Of a stretch of 64,000 nt of DNA, positions 37,171-46,469 are shown piece after piece; the stretch's first letter is position 1; each line of letters starts with the position of its first letter. Source of the DNA: Candidatus Saccharicenans sp. Its GTDB lineage: Bacteria; Acidobacteriota; Aminicenantia; Aminicenantales; Saccharicenantaceae. Under the pieces are notes generated by a model, which was not told where the DNA came from, did not search any database, and worked only from the letters and a program-made list of their open reading frames with translations. Location of the stretch: contig JANLFU010000008.1 of the NCBI GenBank assembly GCA_024653215.1, forward strand, positions 1 through 64,000, written 5' to 3'. Position numbers and translations under genes: made by a program.

Positions 37171-40100
37171 ATGGAAAAAGAAAGTAACGGGCAAAAAAGA
37201 AAAAAGGGCAAATTATTAAGAATAGTTTCCTGGACGCTGTTTGGTCTGGTACTGCTTCTGGTCCTGGTCGGCCTGCTGCTTCAGACCCCCTGGGGCGGAA
37301 AACTGGTCTTGAAAAAAGCCGGGGACCTTATCCAATCAAAAACAGGCCTGACCCTGCAGGCCGATCGCTTGAGGCTGAATATTTTCAGGCTAAAAGCAAC
37401 CATCTCCGGGGTGAAATTAACCGGGTCTGAAAAGAGCCAGCTTCCGGTGGAATCGATTTCCTGCGACCGGCTCACTTTTCAGAGCGGCTGGTCGACCATT
37501 ACCGGCGGTGAACTGCGGATAAAAAACCTGGAATTAATAAAGCCGGTCATCAAACTAAAATCGCCGGCCGCCGGACCGGAAACCGGGGAACCCATCCCGG
37601 CACCTGAGTCAGAAGCAGGCAGGTCTTCCGGCTTTTCTTTTCGCATCGATAATTTCCGTCTGGAGCAGGGAGCCTTTTCTTTCGAAGAACCGGCCACCCC
37701 GTTATCGCTGAGTCTGAACGGGCTCGTGGCTTCCGTCCGGTTCGATGACACGAGCAATTTCCATCAGGCTTCTATAACCGGTCAGTCCGGTTCTCTCTCT
37801 CTGGGGAGGGGGATAGCTAAAATCACCGGGCTGGAGGTCAGGACCACTCTCAACCAGGAAAAAATTAAGCTGGAAAAGCTTTTCCTGTCCACTGAGCAGA
37901 CGGCGCTGGATATCTCCGGGACCTTAGAAAATTATCTTGAGACTCCGCGGCTAAACCTGAAAACCGCAGGCCACCTTGGCCTATCGGAACTGACTTCGCT
38001 TCTGGAGCCGGGCGATAGATATGCTGGCGACCTGAACTGGGACCTGGCCATCACCGGAACCACGGCCCGGCCTGAAGTTTCCGGAAAGGTGGCAGGTGGT
38101 GGGCTCAAACTTTATGGTCTGACCCCGGTCGACCTGGCCCTCAATATTGTCCCGGCCGGAGAAGCTGCTCACCTGGTGAAGGCTGAGTTCGGATACCATG
38201 GCGGAAAGATCTTCCTGGAAGGCAAAGTGCCGCCCGGGGTTGCAGGAGATTTACAGGCTTCTGTGAACCTGCAGCAGCTTGACCTCCGGCTGCTTCAGGC
38301 TTTTCTGCCTGATTTCCCGGTGGAACTGGCCTCGGAGATAAGTGGCCGATTGGAATTACGGGCCCGGCAATTATCAGCCGAGGCCATCGAAGGCCAGGCC
38401 GAACTGAAGCTGAAGCCTTATTTCCCGGCAGAGACATCAACAGGGCGACCGGCAGTTACGGTTTCCGGGGACCTGAATCTTAATTATGCTGCCGGGTTGC
38501 TTAACGTCAACAAGCTAAATCTTAATCTGCTGAGTTCCCAGCTGGAGCTTCGCGGCAAACTCGAACAACTGGAAACTATATCAGGCCAGTTGCGCTGGAA
38601 ACTGGATGACCTGAAATCAGTCATTCAAGCCATACAATCCAGTGGCCTGCCTGGAATTGCTACCGGACTGGAACAGCAGCTATCAGCCCTGGACAGCCTC
38701 AACGGTTCTGTTCTTCTGAACCTGCAACTCTCTGGAAAGCTCAACAGGCCGCAATTCAACCTGGTTCTGAACGGTGAGAACCTTGGGTTCCGCCAGATCG
38801 GACTGCCCGTCCTTGAAATTAAAGCTGATGGCAGCCTTCAGAATATTAACCTGGGCCGGTTTCTGGCCCGGTTTGATCGCGGTCAGATAGAGGCCACCGG
38901 CTCTCTCCGGCAACTGACTGCTACCCGGGAAATGGGTTTCAAGCTCGGCGGCCAGCTGGAAATATCAGACCTGGATATAACCCAGTTTTCCGGATTGGTG
39001 AATGAAGAGAGCAGACAGTACCTGAACGGCCTGTTGTCCGGGAAGGTGATACTGGCCGGCACCACCGCCCGGCCCGGAGCCAATTTTCAGGTTGCGGTTA
39101 CCGGAACCGAGGTTGGTAACATACATCTGGAAAAGCTGGAAGTTTCGGGCGATTACAGCCCTGAGGGACTGAAACTTCAGAAAATTGACCTCCGGCTCGG
39201 AGAGGATGGTCAGCTTCAGGGTCAGCTAAGTTTCAACCCGCGCTCTGGAGAAATCGGGGCCGAGCTGACCGGAAATAAGTTAAGAGCTGGTCTGTTCCAG
39301 GCCTGGCTGCCGGCTCTTAACGCCGGACTGTTGGACCTGCGCCTCGCGGCCAGTGGCTCCTGGAAAAGCCCGGTGGCTGACCTGAAAATAACGGGCCAGG
39401 GTTTCATGGTCGACCGGGTCTGGTTTCCATACTTTGAACTGAAGGCAACTTCCGACGGTCGGCTGGCCCGGGCTACCTTTAGCGTCCCCAGGTTTAACCT
39501 GAACCTGGAAAGCGAGCTGGAGTTAAAAGAGCCCTACCTTCTTTCCGGGTTGATACTTGTGAAGGACCTGCCGCTATCATCGCTGGCCGGGCTGCTGCCG
39601 GAAGTCGAGGAGACCAGCCCCCTGGTGGCCCTGAGTGCCACCACCAGGTTTTCCGTGCCCCTAAACAGGCCGGAAAAACTGGAAGCCGATTTTAAGTTTG
39701 AAAATTTTGACTTTGCCGGACTGGCCGTCTTGATGCCTTCCCTTCAAAGCCTTAAACCCGGCGGCCGGGCTGACGGCCGGGTTGAGCTCAAGGGTTTTGC
39801 CCCGGACCTGGAAGGCATGGAGCTCAGGCTGGAGATACCATCCCTCAACCTGCAACTGGGCGGCAACGAAATTAGGAACGAAGGCCCCTTGACCGTACAG
39901 CTCAGGGAAAGGAAGCTACTGGTTAGCAGCTTCATCCTGAACTCGGGGCGGTCAAGATTCAGCCTGGGGGGAGGAGCAGAACTTAAAGACCCGAAGAATC
40001 CGGTCCTGGACTTTTCTCTGAACGGAGACCTTGACCTGTCTGATTTCGGGGCCTGGTTGTCCGGGATGCAGGTAGGAGGGAAATTGCAACTTCAGGCGGC

Positions 40101-43100
40101 GGTCAGGGGAGACCTGGAGGAGCCCTTGATCGAAGGTTCCGGGTCGATGAACGAGGTTTTCCTGAGAATGCAGGACCTGCCGCTAATCCTCAGCAACACC
40201 ACGGCTCGGTTCAGGGTTGATAACTCCCAGCTGGTCCTGGACAGATTGGAGGGTCAGGCCAATTCTGGCAGCTTTTCAGGCACGGGCCGGGCCCTGTTCG
40301 GCCAGAATTTTTCCCTGACCGCGGCCAGGCTTGATTTTAACCTTCGCGATTTTGATTTCAATTATCCGCAGGGATTTAATAGCCTGTCCGGAGCCAGCCT
40401 GGTCCTGAGCAAGGACAAAAGGGGCTGGGCACTATCAGGTGATCTTTCCATTCTGAATGCCAGCTATCGCCAGGATTTTTACCCGAGCACCCAGGGACTG
40501 AGAATGGCCTTGAGCAAGGTTTCTCCCGTGGGAACGGAGTACCCGGCTTTTCTCTATGACCTGCCGCTCGATATCAATATCAGGACTGTCGAGAACATCA
40601 TCGTCAAGAATAATCTGGCCGACCTGGAACTCAAGGCCAACCTGAACCTCAAGGGTACCATTCCCGCCCCCATTCTTTCCGGCCGGGCTGAAAACGCCTA
40701 CAGTGGAGAGCTGGTTATCGGCGAGCGAAAGTACACCGTGGAAAGGCTGCGGGTCGACTTTCTCGGCCGGGAAAATCTCGAGCCCAACCTGGATATCTTT
40801 CTCAAGAGCACGGTCTATGACGGGGAAGAAGAGGTTGAAGTCAGCCTGGTGATGTCGGGCACCCCTTCGGACCTTAAATTTTCGCTGACCTCGGTTCCCT
40901 CCAGGTCGCAGGAAGACCTGGCCTCGCTGCTGCTGACGGGAAAAAGCCTGCGCGAGGTTCAGGGCTCAGCCCTGAATACCATCAGCAGCCAGCTGGTTCA
41001 GCATTTTTCCAGCCCGCTGGCCTCGCCCGTGACCAGGACTCTAAAAAAATGGCTGAAGGCAGAGGATGTGATTCTGGAACCACTCAACATCGCCACCCTG
41101 CAGGACCCCGGGGCCCGGTTGACCATAAGGAAAAGAATGACCCGGGACTTTGCGGTCACTTACTCTATCGACCTGACCAACAGCCAGTACCAAACCTGGA
41201 TTCTGGACTACCGCATAAAAAGGAATTTTTCGACCCGGGGATTCCGACGTGACGACGGGGTGGTTGGCCTGAACCTCAGGCACAGGATTAATTTCGGACA
41301 GATGGCTGAAACCGGGAGCCAGGAAAGGATCATAAAGAAAAAGCTGGCTGGAATTGAAATAAGAGGAGAGCCTGTTTTTACAGAAAAAGAAGTGAGCCGG
41401 GCCCTGAAGCTCAAGCCTGGACGCAACTACCGGACAGCTGCTTTCAGGCAGGCCCGGAATCGCCTGGAGGCTTTCTATCGGAAAAGGGGCTACTTGAATG
41501 CCAGGATAGAAGACGAGCTGGTGGAATCCGGTCAAGACAGCCTGGCCTTACAGCTGAACATTAAGGCCGGACAGCCAATCAGCTTTAAATTTACCGGAGA
41601 CAAGATCCCGGCCAGGGCCCGCAAAAAAGCCCTGAACTCCTGGGTGGGACGATTGCCAGAAGAGGCCAACATATACCAGCTTAAAGCCGTCCTGCTTAAC
41701 GAGCTCAACCGGCGTGGCTATTACCAGGCTGAGGTTGAACTGGTCAAAAAGCCCGAGCCAGGACAGACCATCTATGAAATTTCAACCAGGCTGAACGGGA
41801 AATGGAAAATCGGGAGCTTCCGTCTGACTGGAGACCCGGTTTTCAAGGAGCCCGTGATCAAAGCCATAGTTTCCGACTATTTTGGAGCCAAAGCCCGTGG
41901 TCTCTGGAACCTCATCTACGACCGCAGGATAGCCCTGGAGCTCATTGAATATTACTACCAGGAAAACGGCTACCTGAGCCCGAAAATAGAACCCCCGGTC
42001 ATTGAGGCCAACACCGCAAAACGGTTGCTCGACCTGACCCTGAAGATTGAGGCCGGACCCAAAAGCCAGGTCAATTCTCTGGAAGTGAAGGGAAACACCA
42101 GGTTCCAGACAGCCGAGCTTGAGGCTATCCTCAATCTTAAACCCGGCCAGACCTTCAGCTGGCCTGCCCTGAACGAGGACCGGACGGTGCTGCTAAACCG
42201 CTACCGCAGCGCCGGCTTCAAGGATGCCAGGGTGGAGATAGAAGCCCGACCGGTAGAGGGGGGAGCTGATTATGATGTCAGGATAAATATTGAAGAAGGT
42301 CCGGTTTATACCATCTCCAGCGTTGATATTGAGGGAGCCAGGCGCAGCAAAGCCTCCTTCGTTATGAAGGAAAGTGGCCTCAAGCCCGGGGAACCGGTCA
42401 GCCTGGAACGTCTGGCCCAGGCTCAGAAAAATCTTTATGACGCAGCTACCTTCCAGGCAGTCAACGTTTCCTCAGAATCGGAAAATACCCCGGAACATCA
42501 GGAAAAAGTCCTGGTCCAGGTCCGGGAAATGCCCTGGCTCAGCCTGACCTACGGTCTTCAGTACAACACCGATACCAAATTTGAAGGATTTGCCCAGCTT
42601 GATTTCAACAACCTCTTCGGTCGAGGCTGGAACAGCCTGCTCTACTTCAGGGCCAACCAGAGGCAGCAGGATGCTCGGGCTACGCTGAGGATACCCTACA
42701 TTTTCTCCCGCAAGATGGAATCGCTTCTTTCTGTCTACTATCGCAAGGACATCAGAGACCTGTTCATAACCGAGGAGGTGGGGGCCAGCTTCCAGCAAAA
42801 GATAATGATCGTCAGGGGTTTTGACCTGAGCTGGGTTTACCGTTTGAGCCGGATTCATGATTATGAAAAAGAACCATCCTGGCCATTTCCCTATGATGTC
42901 CGGATGACCAGCTCCGAGCTTTCGCTGTTGCTCAGCCGGGATACCAGGGATGACCGCTTCGACCCAAAACACGGAACACTTCTGACCAGCAGCTTGAGCT
43001 ATGCTCCACGCTACCTCGGTTCCGACCTCAATTATGTTCGTTCTTTTACCCAGTTTACCATGTACAAGTCACTGCTGCCGGGGGTGGTCTGGGCCTCCTG

Positions 43101-43503
43101 CTACCGGTTGGGTCTGGCCAGTGCTTTCGGCGAGGTCCTGATACCCAGCAAGCGCTTTTTTGCCGGCGGCGGCACCAGCATCCGGGGCTTCAAGCTCGAT
43201 GCTGTCGGCCCGATCGATATCTGGACCGGACTGCCGGAAGGCGGAGAAGCCATGCTGGTTACCAACCAGGAATTAAGATTCCCGATTTATAAAATTTTCA
43301 GGGGAGTGGTCTTCCTGGATGCCGGTAACGTCTATTCCAGGCTGTCCGATTTCAACCCCGGACGCCTGAGAACAGGTGCAGGTTTAGGTCTGAGAATAGA
43401 TAGCCCGCTCGGTCTGGTCAGAATTGATTACGGGTTCAACTTGAAGCCACGTTTCGATGAACCCAGGAGCACTCTTTTTATCAGTATCGGCCAGGCTTTT
43501 TAA
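37171..43503 (+). CDS. TamB-Omp85 (TamA/BamA-like) single-chain fusion
   Basis: About 2110 residues. A basic N-terminus and a membrane span (about 17-38) anchor it in the inner membrane. Up to about 1385 it has the long beta-rich, repetitive architecture of TamB/AsmA-like proteins, ending with the TamB C-terminal domain (TSVPSRSQEDLASLLLTG near 1245, DPGARLTIRKRMTRDF near 1313). Five POTRA-like repeats follow (starting near 1394, 1471, 1548, 1635 and 1716). An Omp85 barrel begins near 1790, with the GGGTSIRGF loop-6 motif near 2001 and a C-terminal Phe. TamB and TamA normally are separate proteins that link the two membranes. Here one chain would span the periplasm. ATG 37168 is also possible as start. 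Likely role: outer-membrane biogenesis or lipid transport. Confidence 0.9.
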   Translation: MEKESNGQKRKKGKLLRIVSWTLFGLVLLLVLVGLLLQTPWGGKLVLKKAGDLIQSKTGLTLQADRLRLNIFRLKATISGVKLTGSEKSQLPVESISCDRLTFQSGWSTITGGELRIKNLELIKPVIKLKSPAAGPETGEPIPAPESEAGRSSGFSFRIDNFRLEQGAFSFEEPATPLSLSLNGLVASVRFDDTSNFHQASITGQSGSLSLGRGIAKITGLEVRTTLNQEKIKLEKLFLSTEQTALDISGTLENYLETPRLNLKTAGHLGLSELTSLLEPGDRYAGDLNWDLAITGTTARPEVSGKVAGGGLKLYGLTPVDLALNIVPAGEAAHLVKAEFGYHGGKIFLEGKVPPGVAGDLQASVNLQQLDLRLLQAFLPDFPVELASEISGRLELRARQLSAEAIEGQAELKLKPYFPAETSTGRPAVTVSGDLNLNYAAGLLNVNKLNLNLLSSQLELRGKLEQLETISGQLRWKLDDLKSVIQAIQSSGLPGIATGLEQQLSALDSLNGSVLLNLQLSGKLNRPQFNLVLNGENLGFRQIGLPVLEIKADGSLQNINLGRFLARFDRGQIEATGSLRQLTATREMGFKLGGQLEISDLDITQFSGLVNEESRQYLNGLLSGKVILAGTTARPGANFQVAVTGTEVGNIHLEKLEVSGDYSPEGLKLQKIDLRLGEDGQLQGQLSFNPRSGEIGAELTGNKLRAGLFQAWLPALNAGLLDLRLAASGSWKSPVADLKITGQGFMVDRVWFPYFELKATSDGRLARATFSVPRFNLNLESELELKEPYLLSGLILVKDLPLSSLAGLLPEVEETSPLVALSATTRFSVPLNRPEKLEADFKFENFDFAGLAVLMPSLQSLKPGGRADGRVELKGFAPDLEGMELRLEIPSLNLQLGGNEIRNEGPLTVQLRERKLLVSSFILNSGRSRFSLGGGAELKDPKNPVLDFSLNGDLDLSDFGAWLSGMQVGGKLQLQAAVRGDLEEPLIEGSGSMNEVFLRMQDLPLILSNTTARFRVDNSQLVLDRLEGQANSGSFSGTGRALFGQNFSLTAARLDFNLRDFDFNYPQGFNSLSGASLVLSKDKRGWALSGDLSILNASYRQDFYPSTQGLRMALSKVSPVGTEYPAFLYDLPLDINIRTVENIIVKNNLADLELKANLNLKGTIPAPILSGRAENAYSGELVIGERKYTVERLRVDFLGRENLEPNLDIFLKSTVYDGEEEVEVSLVMSGTPSDLKFSLTSVPSRSQEDLASLLLTGKSLREVQGSALNTISSQLVQHFSSPLASPVTRTLKKWLKAEDVILEPLNIATLQDPGARLTIRKRMTRDFAVTYSIDLTNSQYQTWILDYRIKRNFSTRGFRRDDGVVGLNLRHRINFGQMAETGSQERIIKKKLAGIEIRGEPVFTEKEVSRALKLKPGRNYRTAAFRQARNRLEAFYRKRGYLNARIEDELVESGQDSLALQLNIKAGQPISFKFTGDKIPARARKKALNSWVGRLPEEANIYQLKAVLLNELNRRGYYQAEVELVKKPEPGQTIYEISTRLNGKWKIGSFRLTGDPVFKEPVIKAIVSDYFGAKARGLWNLIYDRRIALELIEYYYQENGYLSPKIEPPVIEANTAKRLLDLTLKIEAGPKSQVNSLEVKGNTRFQTAELEAILNLKPGQTFSWPALNEDRTVLLNRYRSAGFKDARVEIEARPVEGGADYDVRINIEEGPVYTISSVDIEGARRSKASFVMKESGLKPGEPVSLERLAQAQKNLYDAATFQAVNVSSESENTPEHQEKVLVQVREMPWLSLTYGLQYNTDTKFEGFAQLDFNNLFGRGWNSLLYFRANQRQQDARATLRIPYIFSRKMESLLSVYYRKDIRDLFITEEVGASFQQKIMIVRGFDLSWVYRLSRIHDYEKEPSWPFPYDVRMTSSELSLLLSRDTRDDRFDPKHGTLLTSSLSYAPRYLGSDLNYVRSFTQFTMYKSLLPGVVWASCYRLGLASAFGEVLIPSKRFFAGGGTSIRGFKLDAVGPIDIWTGLPEGGEAMLVTNQELRFPIYKIFRGVVFLDAGNVYSRLSDFNPGRLRTGAGLGLRIDSPLGLVRIDYGFNLKPRFDEPRSTLFISIGQAF

Positions 43504-43510
43504 GTGGCCC

Positions 43511-44152
43511 TTAAATTCTGCTCAGCAGGGCCTTGACCTGGGCTGCTTCTGGAGCTTCCGGAGCCAGGTATAAGAATTTCTGGAAGTGGGTTATGGTCAG
43601 GTCCTTGCGCCCTTTCTGGTAATAAGCCAGCCCGATATTATAGTGGGCATAGGCGTGGTTGCCCTTTAACTGCAGGCATTTCTGCAGGTCGGCGATGGCC
43701 AGGTCCAGTTTCTTCTGGTAGCCCCGGAGCAGGCCCCGGTGGTAGTAAGCCTCGGCGCAATTGGGATCTTTCTGGACGGCGGTGTTGAGCTGCGTTTCGG
43801 CGCTGGTATAGTTGGCCTTGGCGATGTCGTACTGGGCCTTGCCGATGTAACCGTAAGGAGAATTAGGAGCAGACTGAAGGATCTTGTTGAACTGGGAGAG
43901 GGCTGCCTCCGGATTCTTCTCCTTGATCAGGGCCGACCCGAGGTAATAGTAGAGGTCGTTATTAACAAAATTTTCGGCCACCAGCTGGTCAAAAATGGCT
44001 TTGGCTTCGGCCGTCTTGCCAGCCTCAAAATAAGCTATACCTGTCTGGAGCCGTTCCTGCTGGGTCTGGGCCGGCAGGGACTGGTTCAGGCCAAGGAACA
44101 GGGCTGACAGCAGGGCCAGCGTCAGCCAGAGCCGGTTGGTTCTATTTTTCAT
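43511..44152 (-). CDS. Secreted TPR-repeat protein
   Basis: 213 residues with a signal peptide (LWLTLALLSALFLGL, cleavage after LPAQ near 29) and at least five tetratricopeptide repeats (for example GIAYFEAGKTAEAKAIFDQL, YYYLGSALIKEKNPEAALSQF, YYHRGLLRGYQKKLDLAIADL, HYNIGLAYYQKGRKDLTITHF). TPRs bind partner proteins; it is presumably periplasmic. It converges on the TamB-Omp85 gene, leaving 7 bp between stops. Start at ATG 44152 with AAGGAGG; longer in-frame extension lacks a signal sequence arrangement. Confidence 0.85.
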   Translation of the reverse strand: MKNRTNRLWLTLALLSALFLGLNQSLPAQTQQERLQTGIAYFEAGKTAEAKAIFDQLVAENFVNNDLYYYLGSALIKEKNPEAALSQFNKILQSAPNSPYGYIGKAQYDIAKANYTSAETQLNTAVQKDPNCAEAYYHRGLLRGYQKKLDLAIADLQKCLQLKGNHAYAHYNIGLAYYQKGRKDLTITHFQKFLYLAPEAPEAAQVKALLSRI

Positions 44153-44170
44153 TGCGTCCTCCTTCAAATC

Positions 44171-44200
44171 TTTATACCACAAGATAAGGGGGTAAGACAA
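44171..44200 (-). promoter_or_regulatory. Promoter for the TPR gene
   Basis: On the minus strand TTGTCT (44200-44195), 18 bp, TATAAA (44176-44171), immediately before the AAGGAGG leader. Confidence 0.45.
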
Positions 44201-44221
44201 ATTTTCCCGGGATCATGATTT

Positions 44222-44251
44222 TTGACAAACAGGGCTGGAAGTGCTTAAAAT
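44222..44251 (+). promoter_or_regulatory. Promoter for the lysine-rich desulforedoxin-like gene
   Basis: TTGACA at 44222-44227, 18 bp, TAAAAT at 44246-44251. Start near 44258, about 52 nt before ATG 44310. Confidence 0.5.
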
Positions 44252-44309
44252 TATTCTGGCCCGTAGCAGGGCGAAGGGAAATGTTTCAAAGGTATTAAAG
44301 GAGGGCAGG

Positions 44310-44549
44310 ATGGTAAAAAAGAAAAAAGCAAAACCGGCACCCAGGAAGCCGGTGAAGAAGGTGGTAAAGAAAAAGGCGGTCAAAAAGGTCGTCAAAAAAG
44401 AAGCGGCTCCGGCGCCTCGACCGGTGACGGCCCTGGAATGCCGGGTTTGCGGTTACCGGCTGATTATTGACCGCAAGTGTGGCTGTGCCGAAGAGCATGT
44501 CATGGTCTGTTGCGGCCAGCCCATGGAGAAAGTTGAGACGACGGTCTGA
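44310..44549 (+). CDS. Lysine-rich N-terminus fused to a desulforedoxin-like metal-binding domain
   Basis: 79 residues. The first 40 are almost all Lys, Ala, Pro and Val (repeats of VKKVVKKKAVKK type), like histone-H1-like tails. The C-terminal half, CRVCGYRLIIDRKCGCAEE followed by VCCGQPME, has the Cys-x2-Cys and Cys-Cys pattern of desulforedoxin and the desulfoferrodoxin N-terminus, which binds one Fe or Zn. A further CGC pair is extra. AAGGAGG precedes ATG 44310. The tail predicts nucleic-acid binding. No known family fits both halves. Confidence 0.7.
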   Translation: MVKKKKAKPAPRKPVKKVVKKKAVKKVVKKEAAPAPRPVTALECRVCGYRLIIDRKCGCAEEHVMVCCGQPMEKVETTV

Positions 44550-44647
44550 CTTCTGACTGGATAACGGCTGAGTTAAAGCCAGAATTCTTGATTGATTGTT
44601 GCATGGAGAGGAGAGCTATTTTTTTATATTGAGGTCTTGTTGATCGG

Positions 44648-45538
44648 ATGACGGTAACTTTTGCTCAGAAAAAAAGGCTGGCCTATTACGAGGGGTATAT
44701 TTCCATTTTTATCAACCTGGTCCTCTTCCTGCTCAAGTTCCTGGTCGGGCGAAAGGTCAATTCGGTGGCCATGATGGCCGATGCCTGGCATACTCTGTCC
44801 GATTGCCTGACTTCCATCATAGTAGTCGTCGGCTTCTGGATGGCTTCCCGGCCAGCCGATAGCCGTCATGCTTTTGGGCATGGCCGCTCGGAATCGATAG
44901 CTTCCATCATTATCGGAACTCTTCTGGCCGTGGTCGGTTTTAGCTTTTTATATGAATCGGTAGTCAAGATCATCCAGCGCCAGGGCATGGGCTTCAGTGA
45001 GCTGGCGGTGATCGTCTTTGCGGTGTCGGCGGTCATGAAGGAAGGGCTGGCCCAGTTTGCCTTCTGGACGGCCAGGAAAACCGGGGCCGGGTCCCTTCGG
45101 GCCGATGCCTGGCACCATCGCAGTGACGCCGTGGCCTCGGTGCTGATCGTAGCCGGAGTTCTTTTCAGCCAGAGGTTGTGGTGGCTGGACGGCGTTCTGG
45201 GTATCGGGGTTTCACTGTTAATTCTTCATGCCAGCTATGACATCATCAGGAGCTCGGCCAGTTACCTGATGGGGGAAGCCCCGTCCGACGAAAAGGTGGA
45301 CCGGGTTCACTCCCGGGTCAGGAAAGAGTTTCCGCAACTTGATGGCATTCATCATGTCCACGTCCACCAGTACGGCGACCATCATGAAGTAACCGCCCAC
45401 CTGACCGTCCCGGGCACCATGTCGGTGGACGAGGCCCATAACATTGCCAGCCGGATTGAAGAAATCGTGGAGCAGGAATTTAACGGGGATGCTACCGTCC
45501 ATGTCGAGCCAGAAAAATCAGAAAAAGACGAAGACTGA
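44648..45538 (+). CDS. Cation diffusion facilitator (CDF) family transporter
   Basis: 296-residue metal/proton antiporter, six spans in the first 210 residues. The two metal-site motifs are visible: ADAWHTLSD near 45 in the second span and ADAWHHRSDAVAS near 153 in the fifth. RHAFGHGRSE in the loop and a C-terminal cytoplasmic domain rich in His (HHVHVHQYGDHH near 240) are typical. Zn or Fe or Mn are possible substrates. The beta-lactamase-fold gene overlaps its 3' end by 38 bp. Confidence 0.92.
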   Translation: MTVTFAQKKRLAYYEGYISIFINLVLFLLKFLVGRKVNSVAMMADAWHTLSDCLTSIIVVVGFWMASRPADSRHAFGHGRSESIASIIIGTLLAVVGFSFLYESVVKIIQRQGMGFSELAVIVFAVSAVMKEGLAQFAFWTARKTGAGSLRADAWHHRSDAVASVLIVAGVLFSQRLWWLDGVLGIGVSLLILHASYDIIRSSASYLMGEAPSDEKVDRVHSRVRKEFPQLDGIHHVHVHQYGDHHEVTAHLTVPGTMSVDEAHNIASRIEEIVEQEFNGDATVHVEPEKSEKDED

Positions 45539-46334
45539 AAAGGCTGGGAGCTCTGTCAATTATTTCAAGTTCCTGGGTACGGCCGGGGCCAGGTTCGTCA
45601 TGGCCAGGCAGCTCCGGGCTTCGGGGGGAATTTACCTGGAGTTGCTCGGGCAGAGAATAGCCCTCGACCCGGGACCAGGGGCCCTGGTCCGGATGACCCA
45701 CAGCCGGCCGCCAATCGACCCGGCAGGGCTTGAGGCTGTTATTCTCAGTCATAAGCACATTGACCATTCCAACGATGTCAACATCCTGCTTGATGCCATG
45801 ACCGCCGGGGGACTGAAGAAAAGGGGAGTGCTGCTGGCCCCAGAAGAATGCCTGGACGGACCAGACGCCGTCATTTTGAGGTACCTGAGGGATTACCTTG
45901 ACCGGATAGAAATTCTGCGGCCGGAAAAAGCCTATCGGCTCGGGCCGCTTACCGTCAGGACGACCTGTCGCCACGAGCACGAAGCCGAGACCTACGGACT
46001 GAAATTCTATTTGCCCGGGCTGGTGCTGGGCTTTATGGTTGATACCAAGTATTTTCCCGGGCTGCTTCCGAGTTACCGGGATGTTGATCTTCTGGTTATG
46101 AATGTACTTAGAGCCAGGGCAGCCGAGGGCGATTACATCAAGCACCTGACCGTGGCCGAAGCCACTGAGATTGTGAAAGAGCTTAAACCCCGCCGGGTTT
46201 ATCTCACCCATCTTGGTATGACCATGCTCCAGGCCGACCCCAGGAAGGTGGCCGAGAAAATGACGGCTGAGACCGGGGTGGAAGTGCTGGCGGCCTACGA
46301 CGGCCTGAGCGTGGCCCTCGATTCGCTGTCTTGA
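45501..46334 (+). CDS. Metallo-beta-lactamase-fold hydrolase
   Basis: 277 residues with the metal-binding HxHxDH motif as SHKHIDHSND near 88, later His residues in the CRHEHEAETYG segment near 155 and TDTKYFP region, and HLG near 237, which together form a two-metal centre. It resembles phosphodiesterase-type members (for example cyclic-phosphate or phnP-like enzymes) in its LDPGPGALVRM opening. Its ATG lies inside the CDF gene, so translation is probably coupled. Substrate unknown. Confidence 0.78.
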   Translation: MSSQKNQKKTKTEKAGSSVNYFKFLGTAGARFVMARQLRASGGIYLELLGQRIALDPGPGALVRMTHSRPPIDPAGLEAVILSHKHIDHSNDVNILLDAMTAGGLKKRGVLLAPEECLDGPDAVILRYLRDYLDRIEILRPEKAYRLGPLTVRTTCRHEHEAETYGLKFYLPGLVLGFMVDTKYFPGLLPSYRDVDLLVMNVLRARAAEGDYIKHLTVAEATEIVKELKPRRVYLTHLGMTMLQADPRKVAEKMTAETGVEVLAAYDGLSVALDSLS

Positions 46335-46404
46335 GAGTCCAGTCGCAATCGGAGAGCCCATTTCCGGGTTGGAAGCCGGTGGAATGGGCAGTCCGGAAGG
46401 GTAA

Positions 46405-46433
46405 AAAAATCCTACTAAAATTGTAGGATTTTT
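46405..46433 (+). terminator. Rho-independent terminator after the beta-lactamase-fold gene
   Basis: AAAAATCCTAC pairs with GTAGGATTTTT around a 7-nt loop. It has runs of T after the plus-strand arm and of A before it, so it can work in both directions. It separates the CDF-hydrolase unit from the Fe-S operon. Confidence 0.8.
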
Positions 46434-46434
46434 C

Positions 46435-46463
46435 TTGAAATCCCCCTGCGAAAAGATTAAAAT
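46435..46463 (+). promoter_or_regulatory. Promoter for the Fe-S operon
   Basis: TTGAAA at 46435-46440, 17 bp, TAAAAT at 46458-46463; start near 46470. The -35 box begins immediately after the preceding terminator. Confidence 0.55.
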
Positions 46464-46469
46464 GAACTT

